Shown: positions 1 to 9,008 of the stretch, in pieces
How the letters are laid out: every line of letters starts with the position of its first letter
Position numbering within the stretch: position 1 is the first letter of the stretch
Position numbers and translations under genes: made by a program
Notes under the pieces: model-generated
The model's database searches: none
Told to the model about the DNA's origin: nothing
What the model saw: only the letters and a program-made list of their open reading frames with translations
Origin: Sipunculus nudus
Taxonomy: Eukaryota; Annelida; Sipuncula; Golfingiida; Sipunculidae
Assembly: GCA_026874595.1 (NCBI GenBank)
Contig: CM049316.1
Span: forward strand, 69,032,676-69,096,675
Length of the DNA stretch: 64,000 bases
Reading direction: 5' to 3'

Positions 1-304
1 GGAGGAACAAGAACGGATACCTGCCGGCACTGTTGACTTCACCGTCCGGTGTCTCCACGAAACCTTTCCAGGGCAGATCACTTTCCACGGTCAGCCCCCT
101 CACGACAGGTAACCAACCACCGGGTTCCCCTTCGCATTGCGCCAACAGCTGTTTCACTATGATGCCTCCTGCGACGTCAAGCGAGAGCAAATCGTCCCTC
201 TTGACCACATACAAACGGGCAGGCGTGATATCCCCCAGATCGCCCGTCTCGCAAAGACTGGTGTAGTCTCTCTCGTCTGGTTTACTACCACCCGACCTGT
301 GCAT
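1..304 (-). CDS. Unknown protein, 5' part, cut by the left edge
   Basis: An open frame on the minus strand starts with ATG at 304-302 and stays open to the first base, giving 101 complete codons. An in-frame TAG lies a few codons upstream of this ATG, so the start is well placed. A TATA box on the same strand lies at 394-400, about 90 bases upstream. The visible residues are mixed and soluble, with no signal peptide or membrane segment, and they match no family I recognise. The missing C-terminal part would be needed to identify it. It is transcribed away from the 620-1996 gene. Confidence 0.6.
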   Translation of the reverse strand, partial: MHRSGGSKPDERDYTSLCETGDLGDITPARLYVVKRDDLLSLDVAGGIIVKQLLAQCEGEPGGWLPVVRGLTVESDLPWKGFVETPDGEVNSAGRYPFLFL

Positions 305-619
305 GTTTGAACCGTATGTCTACGCTTCTGGTCGAAACAACTGTCAAGTCCTGCAACTGCGAGCACAGTAAGCGAAACGCAGTCGGTGCGCGCTTTTATA
401 AGGAGGTCTGGCGTCAAACCGTTTCCTACTGCTGCATGATATGCTGTGGCAACCACGTGACAAGGCAGCTTTACAAAAAATGAGTTCGGCGTGTGAAACA
501 CACAAGTGATACTTCAGAGTGTGGAGCTACTTCTGGAACTCATACCATAAGAAGACCCCGACTAGACAGGGTATGATTACGTGGTACAACACCGCACACA
601 CACAAATATACACCGGGCC
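305..619. promoter_or_regulatory. Divergent intergenic region with TATA box for the leftward gene
   Basis: This 315-base stretch separates the leftward partial gene and the rightward 620-1996 gene. On the minus strand a TATAAAA box (394-400) sits inside a short palindrome-like ten bases (393-402). No equally clear TATA box is seen for the rightward gene. Short open frames here begin at non-ATG codons or overlap the neighbours' leaders, and I do not support any of them as a gene. Confidence 0.5.
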
Positions 620-1996
620 ATGCAAAAGGATATCCGTTCACACATCAAACAAGTGGCAGAGCACGTGGATTCATGGTTCAGGAAAACACGTCAGCTACAC
701 GGGGAAAATAAGGACGGCCATCCCGTGGATTGGTGGTACACAACAGTCGCCCCAGCCTTACAGGAATTCGTTAAGTCTCACAAGGAATGGGAACAATGCA
801 TCTTACAGCTGACCAGGCAGACCAGAAGGGCGAAGAGGACGAGGGGCGGGGACAATCACAGTGCCGCAAAGAACGGCGAACCAAACACGGTTAACGACCC
901 AGCATCAAACGCTGGGGATAACGGCCATCACACAACACACGGGGCCCAACCAGAACTGAAGCAGCTGGCCACACATTTGCTCGAACACTACGTGGACGTT
1001 CACGGTCAAGACACGGTCAGCGTCTCGTGGGACCGGCATATCGCAAACGTAAGTACAGATGTGTTTTCTGGCACGTGGCTGGACGAGCTGGCGAGCATAA
1101 TGGGTTTCACCTTGGCCCCCAACCGTAAAACGGGAAATATATTCAATACAGCAGAGTCAAGGATAAAGAACAACAAAGGGAATCCTTCGCTGAAACTGAA
1201 ACAGTTACAGTTGCGAACGGTGGGAGTCCTCCTGTTGTTCGACGCCACCCTGGTGTCGTTGGCCTGCTCATACGTGCAAATCGGGCTCCCAGTGTTCGCA
1301 ACTTTTGAGACTGTGTACCTATACGCAAGTATGTGGGCGTTACTGAGGGGAGCGCCGGCCGGAAACGTATCACGCGAAACAACGCATGTACTACGTGCTC
1401 TGGCGGTTATGCACTCCCATTGTTCTAACAGAGACACCAGGTCGACTTTGGCTAAGGTTGTCGCGAGCGCTGCAGCGCGGCCCATCACTTCATCCCAATG
1501 CGACGGTACATGCGTGTTAAACGCGTGGGAGATGTGGACACACGCTTACCCTTGCCTGCTGATCACCACAAAAACACGTACGGCACATGACCCTTGGCAC
1601 CTGAATATAACACCATTCTCACGTGATCACACGCAAGTACTCGCCGGCGTAAAAACGGCCATCGACAGGCACATACACCAAACGTGCGCGGAACTAGCGG
1701 GTGTGTGCCCACGCGACATAAACACAACCGAGACGGAAGGTGGAAAACACATCAGGGAAGGTACAAACACTGACCCGACACGTCAACACGCACAGACTGA
1801 GGCGGTGGAAAACAAACACAGTCTGGAACTTTACACGTTGGGAGAACATTACATGTTTCCACGTTTGCATCCACTGGGCGAGATACGGGACACTGTGCAG
1901 ATTTTTTGCGACAACAGAACACAGAGCGCAGAAGCACGAGCCGAACGGGCAGTGTTCCCGCCGGCAAAGTTGCACCTGCCGATGCCTGAACATTAA
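620..1996 (+). CDS. Unknown protein, 458 residues, upstream of the protease
   Basis: The frame is open from further upstream, but the only codon before the ATG at 620 that could start it is a GTG at 581, so 620 was chosen. I do not recognise the protein. The first 120 residues are polar, with a basic patch (lysine/arginine-rich, near residue 75) and a low-complexity linker. The rest is a mixed alpha/beta globular-looking region with a moderately hydrophobic stretch around residues 215-255. It ends 133 bases before the protease/scaffold gene on the same strand. In vertebrate herpesviruses a capsid-vertex gene (UL25) lies next to the protease gene, so a capsid role is possible, but no sequence motif supports it. 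Confidence 0.6.
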   Translation: MQKDIRSHIKQVAEHVDSWFRKTRQLHGENKDGHPVDWWYTTVAPALQEFVKSHKEWEQCILQLTRQTRRAKRTRGGDNHSAAKNGEPNTVNDPASNAGDNGHHTTHGAQPELKQLATHLLEHYVDVHGQDTVSVSWDRHIANVSTDVFSGTWLDELASIMGFTLAPNRKTGNIFNTAESRIKNNKGNPSLKLKQLQLRTVGVLLLFDATLVSLACSYVQIGLPVFATFETVYLYASMWALLRGAPAGNVSRETTHVLRALAVMHSHCSNRDTRSTLAKVVASAAARPITSSQCDGTCVLNAWEMWTHAYPCLLITTKTRTAHDPWHLNITPFSRDHTQVLAGVKTAIDRHIHQTCAELAGVCPRDINTTETEGGKHIREGTNTDPTRQHAQTEAVENKHSLELYTLGEHYMFPRLHPLGEIRDTVQIFCDNRTQSAEARAERAVFPPAKLHLPMPEH

Positions 1997-2129
1997 GTAT
2001 ACGACAGAAACCCCTACCGCCGAAAGAAATCACGAAGAAGAACATAACCGCACTGTTTATTTACCCCGGTGCAAGCGCCAGAAAACGACGACAAATGACA
2101 TGTGACATAATTGCACGAGCACCATAAAC

Positions 2130-4331
2130 ATGTTTGCAGTTTGCTGTTTAGCCAGTACATGTCCCCAGGTATGGAAAAGGTTAAACGGACCCGATCGTGG
2201 AAAATACCGTCTTTCAGACGCCATCTTACGTCACGTATCACTAGGGGTGGACGATAGTTCAGATGCACCGAAGGATGTGAACAGAAACGCGTCATGCACC
2301 AAACCCGTGTTCATCACACACGACCGGCTCTCCCCCCCTGTCGGGAGCTTGATACACATACGTCATCTCCCAGACGTCGGGCTGTTTGGGGTTATACAGT
2401 TGGACCCGAGGTTCGTGGGTGTGCTCACACGGGCGTGTCCCTACTTTGTGGACAGATCACCGGCAAACCGTGAAAACGCTTCTACGAAAGACCTTCTGCG
2501 GGCGCTGTTCCCCGCTGTGTCGTTGTCCTCACTGAAGTTGTCAGACACGTTTTCAGAACAGGGTTGTCCGACTAAGGAGGACCTGGAGATTGCTGCCGGA
2601 CCGGACTTCCTGAACCACGTTTCGTTGACGATGAACAACGCCCGTGCAGGCTGCCTTGCCATGTACTGCACAAGTCTGCATTTGGACGAACCGGATTGTG
2701 AGCACACTGAAAACGAGAACCTGTTCAAACACCTCGGCCTGAGCCCGGAATTGTACAGGGATATCATTAAAGAGGCTGAAGGGCGTGTCCTCCCAGAGGA
2801 GACATTCAGCACAGACGAGACCACAGTGCCCACCTGGCATAACCTGCTCTTGGGGGCAGCACTGAACCCTTTCACGGTAAAACAATGCAAGAAACAAGAA
2901 CTCGAACAGCTTGGGTTGGCTTCGACATTTATTGACGCTGAAAACAAATCAGACGCTGGTGCGGACAGTCCACTCGCTGGGCACGCTGAAACCTCAACAC
3001 CGCTGAAACCAGCTTCACCACAAACACTGCTGAAACCAGCTTCACCACAAACGTGTATTTGTGATGAACAGGAACATTCTGACGACACCGATCCGATCAA
3101 TCTTTCAGACAGGGGCAAATCGACCTTGACCGTAGTGGAAGGCAGTTCCGGAAACCCCGAACGACTGGCCGCAGACATGTCATCATCAAACAGTAACGCG
3201 CCAGTAACCCCTAACGGTTCCGGGCAGTTAACAGCCGACATGAAGGAGTGGAAAACGGGTCAAGAAGAACTACTGCAAAGGTTGAAATCTAAGTACGGCC
3301 GGGTCGATGCGGAAGCGCCTGTGCAGATTCAGGCTGCACCATGGCCGCACGGTTCTTTCGGTTACGCATCCCCGACGGTCGGAACACAAACGCAGCCGTC
3401 AGCTTATGCGCCAGGGTCCGGGGTCTGGTGGCCGGGTTCGCCGACGAACGCTGGGCCCGTCTTCCAACCAGGGCATTACGCATCAGCGCGCTTCTCGCCC
3501 TATCAGCCACCCGCGACACCGTTGTACCCGCAAGCACCTGTGGCGCCGCCCCCACCCTTTGCGAGTGACGGCAGCACGACCGGGTTCGACAGGCACACGG
3601 TACAAACGCCGCACACGCAGCAGCAACCCTCCACCGTGCATTATTACTTTTACGGTGATAACGGTAAACAGCATATCGCGGACAGAAGGACAGGGTCATC
3701 GTCAAGAGCTGATGATAAAACGGAACAAGAAACCGCGCATCACAACCACGCACGCACGTCGGACACTGGTGGCCACTCCGGGCTTGATATGTTGAAATCC
3801 CCAGAAACGCAAAGAGCGTCCGTTTTTTCCCCTGCCGGGCTCGAGTCCACCGTTAAAACACTGCAGGAGACGGTGGAAAAACTGACAACACACGTTCACA
3901 CAAACGTTCACCCTGCCCACCCACCTCACACGTTTCAAGCCAGTCAACCTTCCGTTCAGCCAGCCGCAGCACATGCTCCTGCCCATCCCCCGTCTATTGA
4001 GACTACGGTGGGTGACCAAAAAGACGGCCGTGACAGTCGCGCGTTACTGCAAGAACTTGTTCGGGGTATCGCAGATGTCGTAGAGCAAAACAGACGTGAC
4101 AGAGGTGACGTTGCGTCAGGTGAACCACAGGTCTCCTCCGCTGTCACATCTGACACCCCTACAGAGGGTGGCCAAACCGGCAGGGATAAACCACGCGGTA
4201 AACCAGCAGACACCGTAGAGGCCGAACGGGAACCGTCCGCTGAAAAAGAGCCAGCACTGTCAAAGGTTGTGACAGATAGGCTGAAGTTATTGGATAAGAT
4301 GTTGAAGCCCCCAGCCGCATCCAGTTTTTGA
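2130..4331 (+). CDS. Capsid maturation protease and scaffold (assemblin family)
   Basis: The protein is a herpesvirus-type serine protease (about residues 1-270) followed by a proline/glutamine-rich scaffold. In herpesviruses it guides procapsid assembly in the nucleus and then cleaves itself and the scaffold. Conserved blocks appear in the family order: a first histidine in LIHIRH (H76 or H79), the nucleophile in PAVSLSSLKL (S131, second choice S133), and the third triad residue in FLNHVSL (H163). A stretch ending in STFIDA (A270/E271) sits where the family's release site lies. The scaffold part holds a short direct repeat (KPASPQT twice, 3003-3051) and an in-frame ATG at 3177 (M350) that could start a nested scaffold-only product, as UL26.5 does in HSV. 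The length (733 residues) is near that of family members. The protease call is firm; the cleavage site and nested start are inferred. Confidence 0.85.
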   Translation: MFAVCCLASTCPQVWKRLNGPDRGKYRLSDAILRHVSLGVDDSSDAPKDVNRNASCTKPVFITHDRLSPPVGSLIHIRHLPDVGLFGVIQLDPRFVGVLTRACPYFVDRSPANRENASTKDLLRALFPAVSLSSLKLSDTFSEQGCPTKEDLEIAAGPDFLNHVSLTMNNARAGCLAMYCTSLHLDEPDCEHTENENLFKHLGLSPELYRDIIKEAEGRVLPEETFSTDETTVPTWHNLLLGAALNPFTVKQCKKQELEQLGLASTFIDAENKSDAGADSPLAGHAETSTPLKPASPQTLLKPASPQTCICDEQEHSDDTDPINLSDRGKSTLTVVEGSSGNPERLAADMSSSNSNAPVTPNGSGQLTADMKEWKTGQEELLQRLKSKYGRVDAEAPVQIQAAPWPHGSFGYASPTVGTQTQPSAYAPGSGVWWPGSPTNAGPVFQPGHYASARFSPYQPPATPLYPQAPVAPPPPFASDGSTTGFDRHTVQTPHTQQQPSTVHYYFYGDNGKQHIADRRTGSSSRADDKTEQETAHHNHARTSDTGGHSGLDMLKSPETQRASVFSPAGLESTVKTLQETVEKLTTHVHTNVHPAHPPHTFQASQPSVQPAAAHAPAHPPSIETTVGDQKDGRDSRALLQELVRGIADVVEQNRRDRGDVASGEPQVSSAVTSDTPTEGGQTGRDKPRGKPADTVEAEREPSAEKEPALSKVVTDRLKLLDKMLKPPAASSF

Positions 4332-4358
4332 ATGGCGCGCGCATATGTCACGTGACTG

Positions 4359-4374
4359 TATATAACATATATAA
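4359..4374 (+). promoter_or_regulatory. Tandem TATA boxes before the helicase gene
   Basis: Two overlapping TATATAA-type boxes (4359-4365 and 4368-4374) lie between the protease/scaffold stop and the helicase ATG at 4535. They are the best promoter candidate for the helicase, with a predicted leader of roughly 130 bases. Confidence 0.5.
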
Positions 4375-4534
4375 CACAGGGGCTCCCGATTACCCTAATC
4401 AGTCATGCTCCCGCCTCGAGGTGAGTCAGTGCACCACTTTTAAGCAGTCTGACCTGACACAGGGCACGCCATCCTAACATTTTATTTTGAGCTCCCTCCT
4501 GCGCATATTGTACACGAACAGACATCTTTGACAG

Positions 4535-7500
4535 ATGGCTTTGACAGAAGATAAACGTGAGAGACTCATTCTGACAACAACAAGTATAGCGGACAACTTG
4601 GCCGAGTCGATTCGCACCGAGCAACACCGCGTCCCCGTGCCAACGTGGATGCAGCGCCCGTCGCCGCCGTACGAGACAGAAAAATGGCTCCATCAACTGG
4701 AACATATGACATGGCCGTTCCCCAGTTCTATATTCGACCCGAACCAGGCCTTGATACCCGACGAAGCAGAACGTTGCAAATGGGAGATCCTGCGCCGGGC
4801 GGCGGACCCTACCGTTCCGGCGACGCCTGGTTCTTTCACTCCCGTACATTTCCGCTGTTACGTCGTGACGGGCCCGGCCGGCGCGGGTAAAAGCACGCTG
4901 GTGGACATCCTCACCGCCAACACACATATGGTGTGCACCGCCGCCGGAAACGCCTCCGTGACCAACCTCCACAACGCTCTGAAGTCACACCAAGTGGGGC
5001 GCGTCGGGACGTTAGCGAAACTGCAGTTGATGTACAACTGCCGTGAAGCAGAACCCCGTGAGCCGGCTTCGACTTTGAACCCTACCTCCTTCGCAGAAGC
5101 CCAGCTGGACGGGATTCTTACAGACCACAGGAATTTCCGGTCTCAGTTCGACAACCTTAAAATGAAACTTAAAAGGATAGAAACGGCGCTGGGTACGGAA
5201 TGGGCTCGCTACGCCGAGGCATTCGAAAGGGAAGACGACACTGTGGCCCGGCACGGGAACAAGGTATCGTACGTCAAAGGCAGGAAAATAATACAGCCAC
5301 GGTCCCGCATGCGTCCCGGCTTCGATCCCGCGGTAAAATTGGCCGGTCAGGTGTCGTCCAGTAAACCTCCTCGCAGTGGCGCTACGCAGGGGCGGTGTAA
5401 CAAGAAGGATCAACAACACAGGGACTTCACATGCATGGCGAACATGGGGTTGAAACGGGTGGACATGCCATGGTTACAGTCTAGTTTCCGGTTTGATTTC
5501 CCTCAAATATGCAGCAGTAACGTCGTGCTAGTGGACGAGGCGGGGATGGCCAGCAGCTACAACTTATATACATACGCTTTCTTGTATCGGTACGCGGCGT
5601 GCCGTCTTGGGATCTACCACGAGAAACCTCTGGTTTTCATTTTACTGGGTTCAGAAAGCCAGTCGACGGCTATACGGTCAGACGGTATGGGACCCGTGGC
5701 TAACCGAGTGCCGGCCGTCAGCATGCTGCAGCATGTTTGCAACGTCCCTATCATCGCCAAGGCCACCGGCGTGTACGAACCAAATCACACCGTCGTGATG
5801 CACGTCAACAAAAGGTGCCACTTGGAAATAAGCGAACTCCTTTACGACCTTCACTACGGCATAAGGGACCCCGACACCATCCGTCTGTTGGACAAACACG
5901 TGGTGCCGTCCCACGTGGTAGAGGAACCAATGAGCCTGGACACAACCGCGGACGGCACCGCGACAGACCTCACAGGCTGCATCAGAATATTCGCCAGTAA
6001 CGACGAAGTCGCAGAGTATGACAAACGTTGCAAACAAACTATGGAATCCGCCGATTTGGGCATATGGGTTTTCCTGAACGTCCACGACGCGATCGCGTAC
6101 CTGTCCGTTTTGCAGGCGCAGTTCAGAGAACAGCGGATGCCGGGCAGGAAACGTCGACGACCGTTACGTGAGAAGCAGGATAACCGGAGGGTGGACGACA
6201 TGTTTCGTGACGCGTGGGCAAAACGAGCCCTACCTAACTCGGGTGCACAGCCTCCGGGAGACAAGGAAAACAGCTCCGCGTCAGTCGGTCTGAACTGGGG
6301 GTCCGATCACCAAATGGCCCCGATGGTTACCGAAACGGGGCTGGTGTTAACCTCACTCGATTCGTTCATAGACTCACTATACACACACGCCCCGAACCTG
6401 TTTGGGTTCGAGTACACGAGTGAGTCTGTGCATTATTTCGCGGGTGGAAAAGTGTACGAGCCAGAAGGCGAATACTACCCTCCACCCGACAGGAAGAGAG
6501 AAGACAACCACATACTGCGGCCAAAGGCGACAAAGGACACTTGGGAAATCACGGACGACCCGGCACCAGAAAACTTCACGGACAGCCAAGGCCCGGTAAA
6601 CGGCCACAAAGTACGGGAAAAGGAAACCCCCCGTCCGGACGCGAGACAGACAGACCCCTTGCTCCCTCAAAGATACAGAGTTCTCATGTGTAAGCACACC
6701 CTGCCGGTCGGCAAACCCGCTGTATGTCGGCGGGCATGTCAGTTCGTGCTGACAGGGTTCAAGGGACCTTTCCGCTTGCTGATGAGAACGGCGCTACCCA
6801 GGATGTGCCTGTCCTTCCTCCCTGCCCACACACCGTTCGTTTGTGCCATCCTGCAAGGAGCGTACGAGGCCCTGTACAGCCTGCTGTCCGACAAGGGGGT
6901 GGCTGACCGATTCATGGCCAAACACTCACTCGGGCAAGAAGGTGAATGTGTTGACGAAACCATTAGCCGTTTCGACGTAGATGCTTCTGCAGATGCTCCC
7001 GACCCTGCCGCGGATTTTGACTACCTGAACACGCTGGTGTCCGATCTCAGCACAACATACATGCGTGCCGCTGACGAATACCCGGACATCTCCGAATGTG
7101 AGGTGCACCTGGGTCTAACGTGCCTCACAGAACCGGAAGGCTCGGCGGACAAAGGCCTGGGAGCTGTCGACCAGCGGTACGTGATACCGAACCAGGTATT
7201 AGATACAGCCGAAGTAGTCACCGTGCTCGGGAGCAGGACCATACCCGCCGATTCTCCGTTCGACGCCCTTAATTACCAGCCTTACGAAAAGTCGACCCTG
7301 CCCCGTTTCGTAAAAGCCGTGCGTTCCTCAGGCGACAAGTTCGAGCTGCGGTGCGCGGTGGTGTGTTCCGAAGAGACGGGTTGGGTCGGCCTCGCATTAC
7401 CGTCATCGGAAGAGTACATCACAGAACCAGAAATCGACGTGCCCCGTTTCGCATTGCACTCGTCATTCCGCGTCCCCATGGTTTCGCAGACGGCCGTGAC

Positions 7501-7714
7501 TGTAACCAAATCTCAAGGTCACACATACCAGCGGGTGGCCGTCTCTGTAAGTGACGGCATGTGCGGAGACCTCAGGACACCTTACGTCGCTATCTCCCGT
7601 GCCAGCCGTGAACTTTATGTGTCGTGTAACATGTTCCGCCGTCGTTGCGCTTTTTTCCCTCATCTGGGATTGCTGTATATACTTTTACACCCCAACACAA
7701 CTCATGCAGTTTAG
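4535..7714 (+). CDS. Helicase-primase ATPase/helicase subunit (UL5-type SF1 helicase)
   Basis: A DNA helicase that would unwind the viral replication fork in complex with the primase. All main superfamily 1 motifs are visible in order: Walker A GPAGAGKS (113-120), motif II VLVDEAG (D334, E335), motif III LLGSESQ soon after, a motif IV-like HVNKRCH, motif V near TVTKSQGHTYQRVAVSV (residues 987-1003), and motif VI YVAISRASR (1017-1025). The length of 1059 residues is somewhat above the usual 850-900 for herpesvirus UL5, owing to a long polar insert around residues 530-700. Start ATG 4535 is the first in frame and a TATA pair lies upstream. A polyadenylation signal follows at 7742. The primase partner is encoded at 38428-42117 and a candidate third subunit at 56414-59353. 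Confidence 0.9.
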   Translation: MALTEDKRERLILTTTSIADNLAESIRTEQHRVPVPTWMQRPSPPYETEKWLHQLEHMTWPFPSSIFDPNQALIPDEAERCKWEILRRAADPTVPATPGSFTPVHFRCYVVTGPAGAGKSTLVDILTANTHMVCTAAGNASVTNLHNALKSHQVGRVGTLAKLQLMYNCREAEPREPASTLNPTSFAEAQLDGILTDHRNFRSQFDNLKMKLKRIETALGTEWARYAEAFEREDDTVARHGNKVSYVKGRKIIQPRSRMRPGFDPAVKLAGQVSSSKPPRSGATQGRCNKKDQQHRDFTCMANMGLKRVDMPWLQSSFRFDFPQICSSNVVLVDEAGMASSYNLYTYAFLYRYAACRLGIYHEKPLVFILLGSESQSTAIRSDGMGPVANRVPAVSMLQHVCNVPIIAKATGVYEPNHTVVMHVNKRCHLEISELLYDLHYGIRDPDTIRLLDKHVVPSHVVEEPMSLDTTADGTATDLTGCIRIFASNDEVAEYDKRCKQTMESADLGIWVFLNVHDAIAYLSVLQAQFREQRMPGRKRRRPLREKQDNRRVDDMFRDAWAKRALPNSGAQPPGDKENSSASVGLNWGSDHQMAPMVTETGLVLTSLDSFIDSLYTHAPNLFGFEYTSESVHYFAGGKVYEPEGEYYPPPDRKREDNHILRPKATKDTWEITDDPAPENFTDSQGPVNGHKVREKETPRPDARQTDPLLPQRYRVLMCKHTLPVGKPAVCRRACQFVLTGFKGPFRLLMRTALPRMCLSFLPAHTPFVCAILQGAYEALYSLLSDKGVADRFMAKHSLGQEGECVDETISRFDVDASADAPDPAADFDYLNTLVSDLSTTYMRAADEYPDISECEVHLGLTCLTEPEGSADKGLGAVDQRYVIPNQVLDTAEVVTVLGSRTIPADSPFDALNYQPYEKSTLPRFVKAVRSSGDKFELRCAVVCSEETGWVGLALPSSEEYITEPEIDVPRFALHSSFRVPMVSQTAVTVTKSQGHTYQRVAVSVSDGMCGDLRTPYVAISRASRELYVSCNMFRRRCAFFPHLGLLYILLHPNTTHAV

Positions 7715-7741
7715 TAATTATGTATGATGTGTTTATTGTCG

Positions 7742-7747
7742 AATAAA
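7742..7747 (+). terminator. Polyadenylation signal of the helicase gene
   Basis: AATAAA lies 28 bases after the helicase stop and marks the last recognisable viral gene element before the gene-free island. Confidence 0.7.
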
Positions 7748-8210
7748 ATGTAAGTTTCATCTCCGTCTTGTTTATTGTGATGTCACTGATTGATTCACCG
7801 ATTCACTATAACATGCCTACCTGAATGTGTTTGTGTGTGTGGGGGGAAGGGTGTGAGGGTGCGTTCAATAGCTTGCGCTGTTTAAATGACATTACACGCC
7901 AATGAACATAATATGTGTCCGATCTGAACCCATCCCATTCCCGTCCATTTGTCGTACATGATACAATGAACATTATCCTGATCAACATCATATTGTGGAG
8001 CCGGACACGGCGAACAATAACCGATATATAAACATGCACTTTGTAATTATCCTTCTGCGCACTGGAAGGGCTGATTGATGTAGCGGAAAAAGCACAAAAC
8101 AAGTGGTGATGAATGAATAGAACCGTATTGGTCTAATTCGTACAAAATATGTTGTACAAGATGACCAACAGGGGCCGCTGTATAGATGGTATAGGGGATA
8201 TAAAAACATG

Positions 8211-8380
8211 TATAACGTCCCTGGGTGGGCTCGAACCACCAACCTCCCGATTAAAAGCCGGAAGCGCTACCGATTGCGCCACAGGGACTACATGCTTTGT
8301 GTACGTGAGTTTCTCATTTTATCATGAGCAGGTACTGTTCCTTGATTTGATTGGCTGATGGAAAGTATGACGTCACAGAC
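8211..8380. repeat. 170-bp direct repeat, copy 1 (tRNA plus 5' flank)
   Basis: This segment matches 12058-12227 without gaps over 170 bases, with roughly a dozen mismatches by eye. It contains a complete tRNA gene on the minus strand and about 90 bases of its 5' flank, ending in a TGACGTCA site. Conservation of the flank as well as the tRNA shows segment duplication and not just two similar tRNA genes. Confidence 0.85.
8216..8288 (-). tRNA. tRNA with Asn-type body and UUU (Lys) anticodon
   Basis: A 73-nt cloverleaf folds on the minus strand: 7-bp acceptor stem (GTCCCTG with CAGGGAC), D arm GCGC/GCGC, anticodon stem closed by G-U pairs at its ends, loop CTTTTAA, and T arm GGTGG/CCACC with the B-box GGTTCGAGCCC. 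The body matches what is known of animal tRNA-Asn, but the anticodon reads TTT instead of GTT. A run of five T follows the 3' end by about a dozen bases, a standard Pol III stop. It could be a functional Lys-reading tRNA, an inactive copy, or a source of tRNA-derived RNA. Confidence 0.75.
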
Positions 8381-8392
8381 GCCCTATATAAA
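8368..8392 (+). promoter_or_regulatory. CRE-like TGACGTCA site followed by TATA box
   Basis: The palindrome TGACGTCA (8368-8375) is followed ten bases later by TATATAAA (8385-8392). The CRE site is retained in the second copy of the direct repeat (about 12214-12221), but the TATA box is not. No coding region follows, so any transcript would be non-coding. It may also serve as the upstream element of the leftward tRNA gene. Confidence 0.35.
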
Positions 8393-8934
8393 TGCCTTTA
8401 ATCCCAGTAATACATATTGTTTACTTCAATTGTTTACTTGGGGTCTAGACAGTTGGCAGCGTGATGACAAACGATACCTGTACGGAGCAGTGATTTATCA
8501 TTAATCTCTATTAATCTAATTATTAATGTCACATTTAATATACGGCCAACTTTTGGTAACTTATTTGAGCAAACGAAAATGCTTATTTTTTAATCATATA
8601 TAATATATACTTGGGTTGGTACCAGTCTGCCAAGGGTACAAAAGATGGCGTTGTACGCCCGTCTCTATGATTGGCCTAGAGCAGCGGTGCCACAATAGAG
8701 CGGGTTACCAGTCTATATCTTAATCAATATTGTTGGGTGCAGGAGCGCCATCATATGCCCGTGTAAGAGACTAAAGTATATGTGTCCCTGCAGTTTGCTA
8801 AGGCCATTTCAATTTTGTTCGATATGTATAAACAACAGAAAATAGTTTACTTTCTTTGATAAACTGCTGTGTACCTGGGTGGGAAATGAAAGAATAAAAA
8901 TGGATGAATGTGGCTTAAAACCAAAATGAATACG

Positions 8935-9008
8935 TGGCCAGTACGGGGGTCGAACCCGCGACCTTTGCGTTATCAGCACAACACTCTAACCAACTGAGCT
9001 AACCGGCC
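8935..9008 (-). tRNA. tRNA-Ile with GAU anticodon
   Basis: A 74-nt cloverleaf on the minus strand: acceptor stem GGCCGGT/ACTGGCC (one G-U pair), D arm GCTC/GAGT, anticodon stem TTGTG/CGCAA, loop CTGATAA, T arm GCGGG/CCCGT and discriminator A. The body is that of eukaryotic tRNA-Ile. The anticodon GAT is unusual, because animal cytosolic tRNA-Ile normally has AAT or TAT. Two short T runs (TTTT) follow within 25 bases of the 3' end and can stop Pol III. Confidence 0.8.

Noticed and set aside
581-619. Extension of the first rightward gene to GTG 581
   Set aside because: A Pol II-transcribed virus is expected to use ATG; the first ATG is 620. The same reasoning shortened the genes ending at 12930, 36218, 38428, 47269, 48569 and starting near 14427 and 56372.
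3307-3795. Overlapping frames inside the scaffold region
   Set aside because: They arise from biased proline/alanine/glutamine codons in the scaffold and have no start context or family match.
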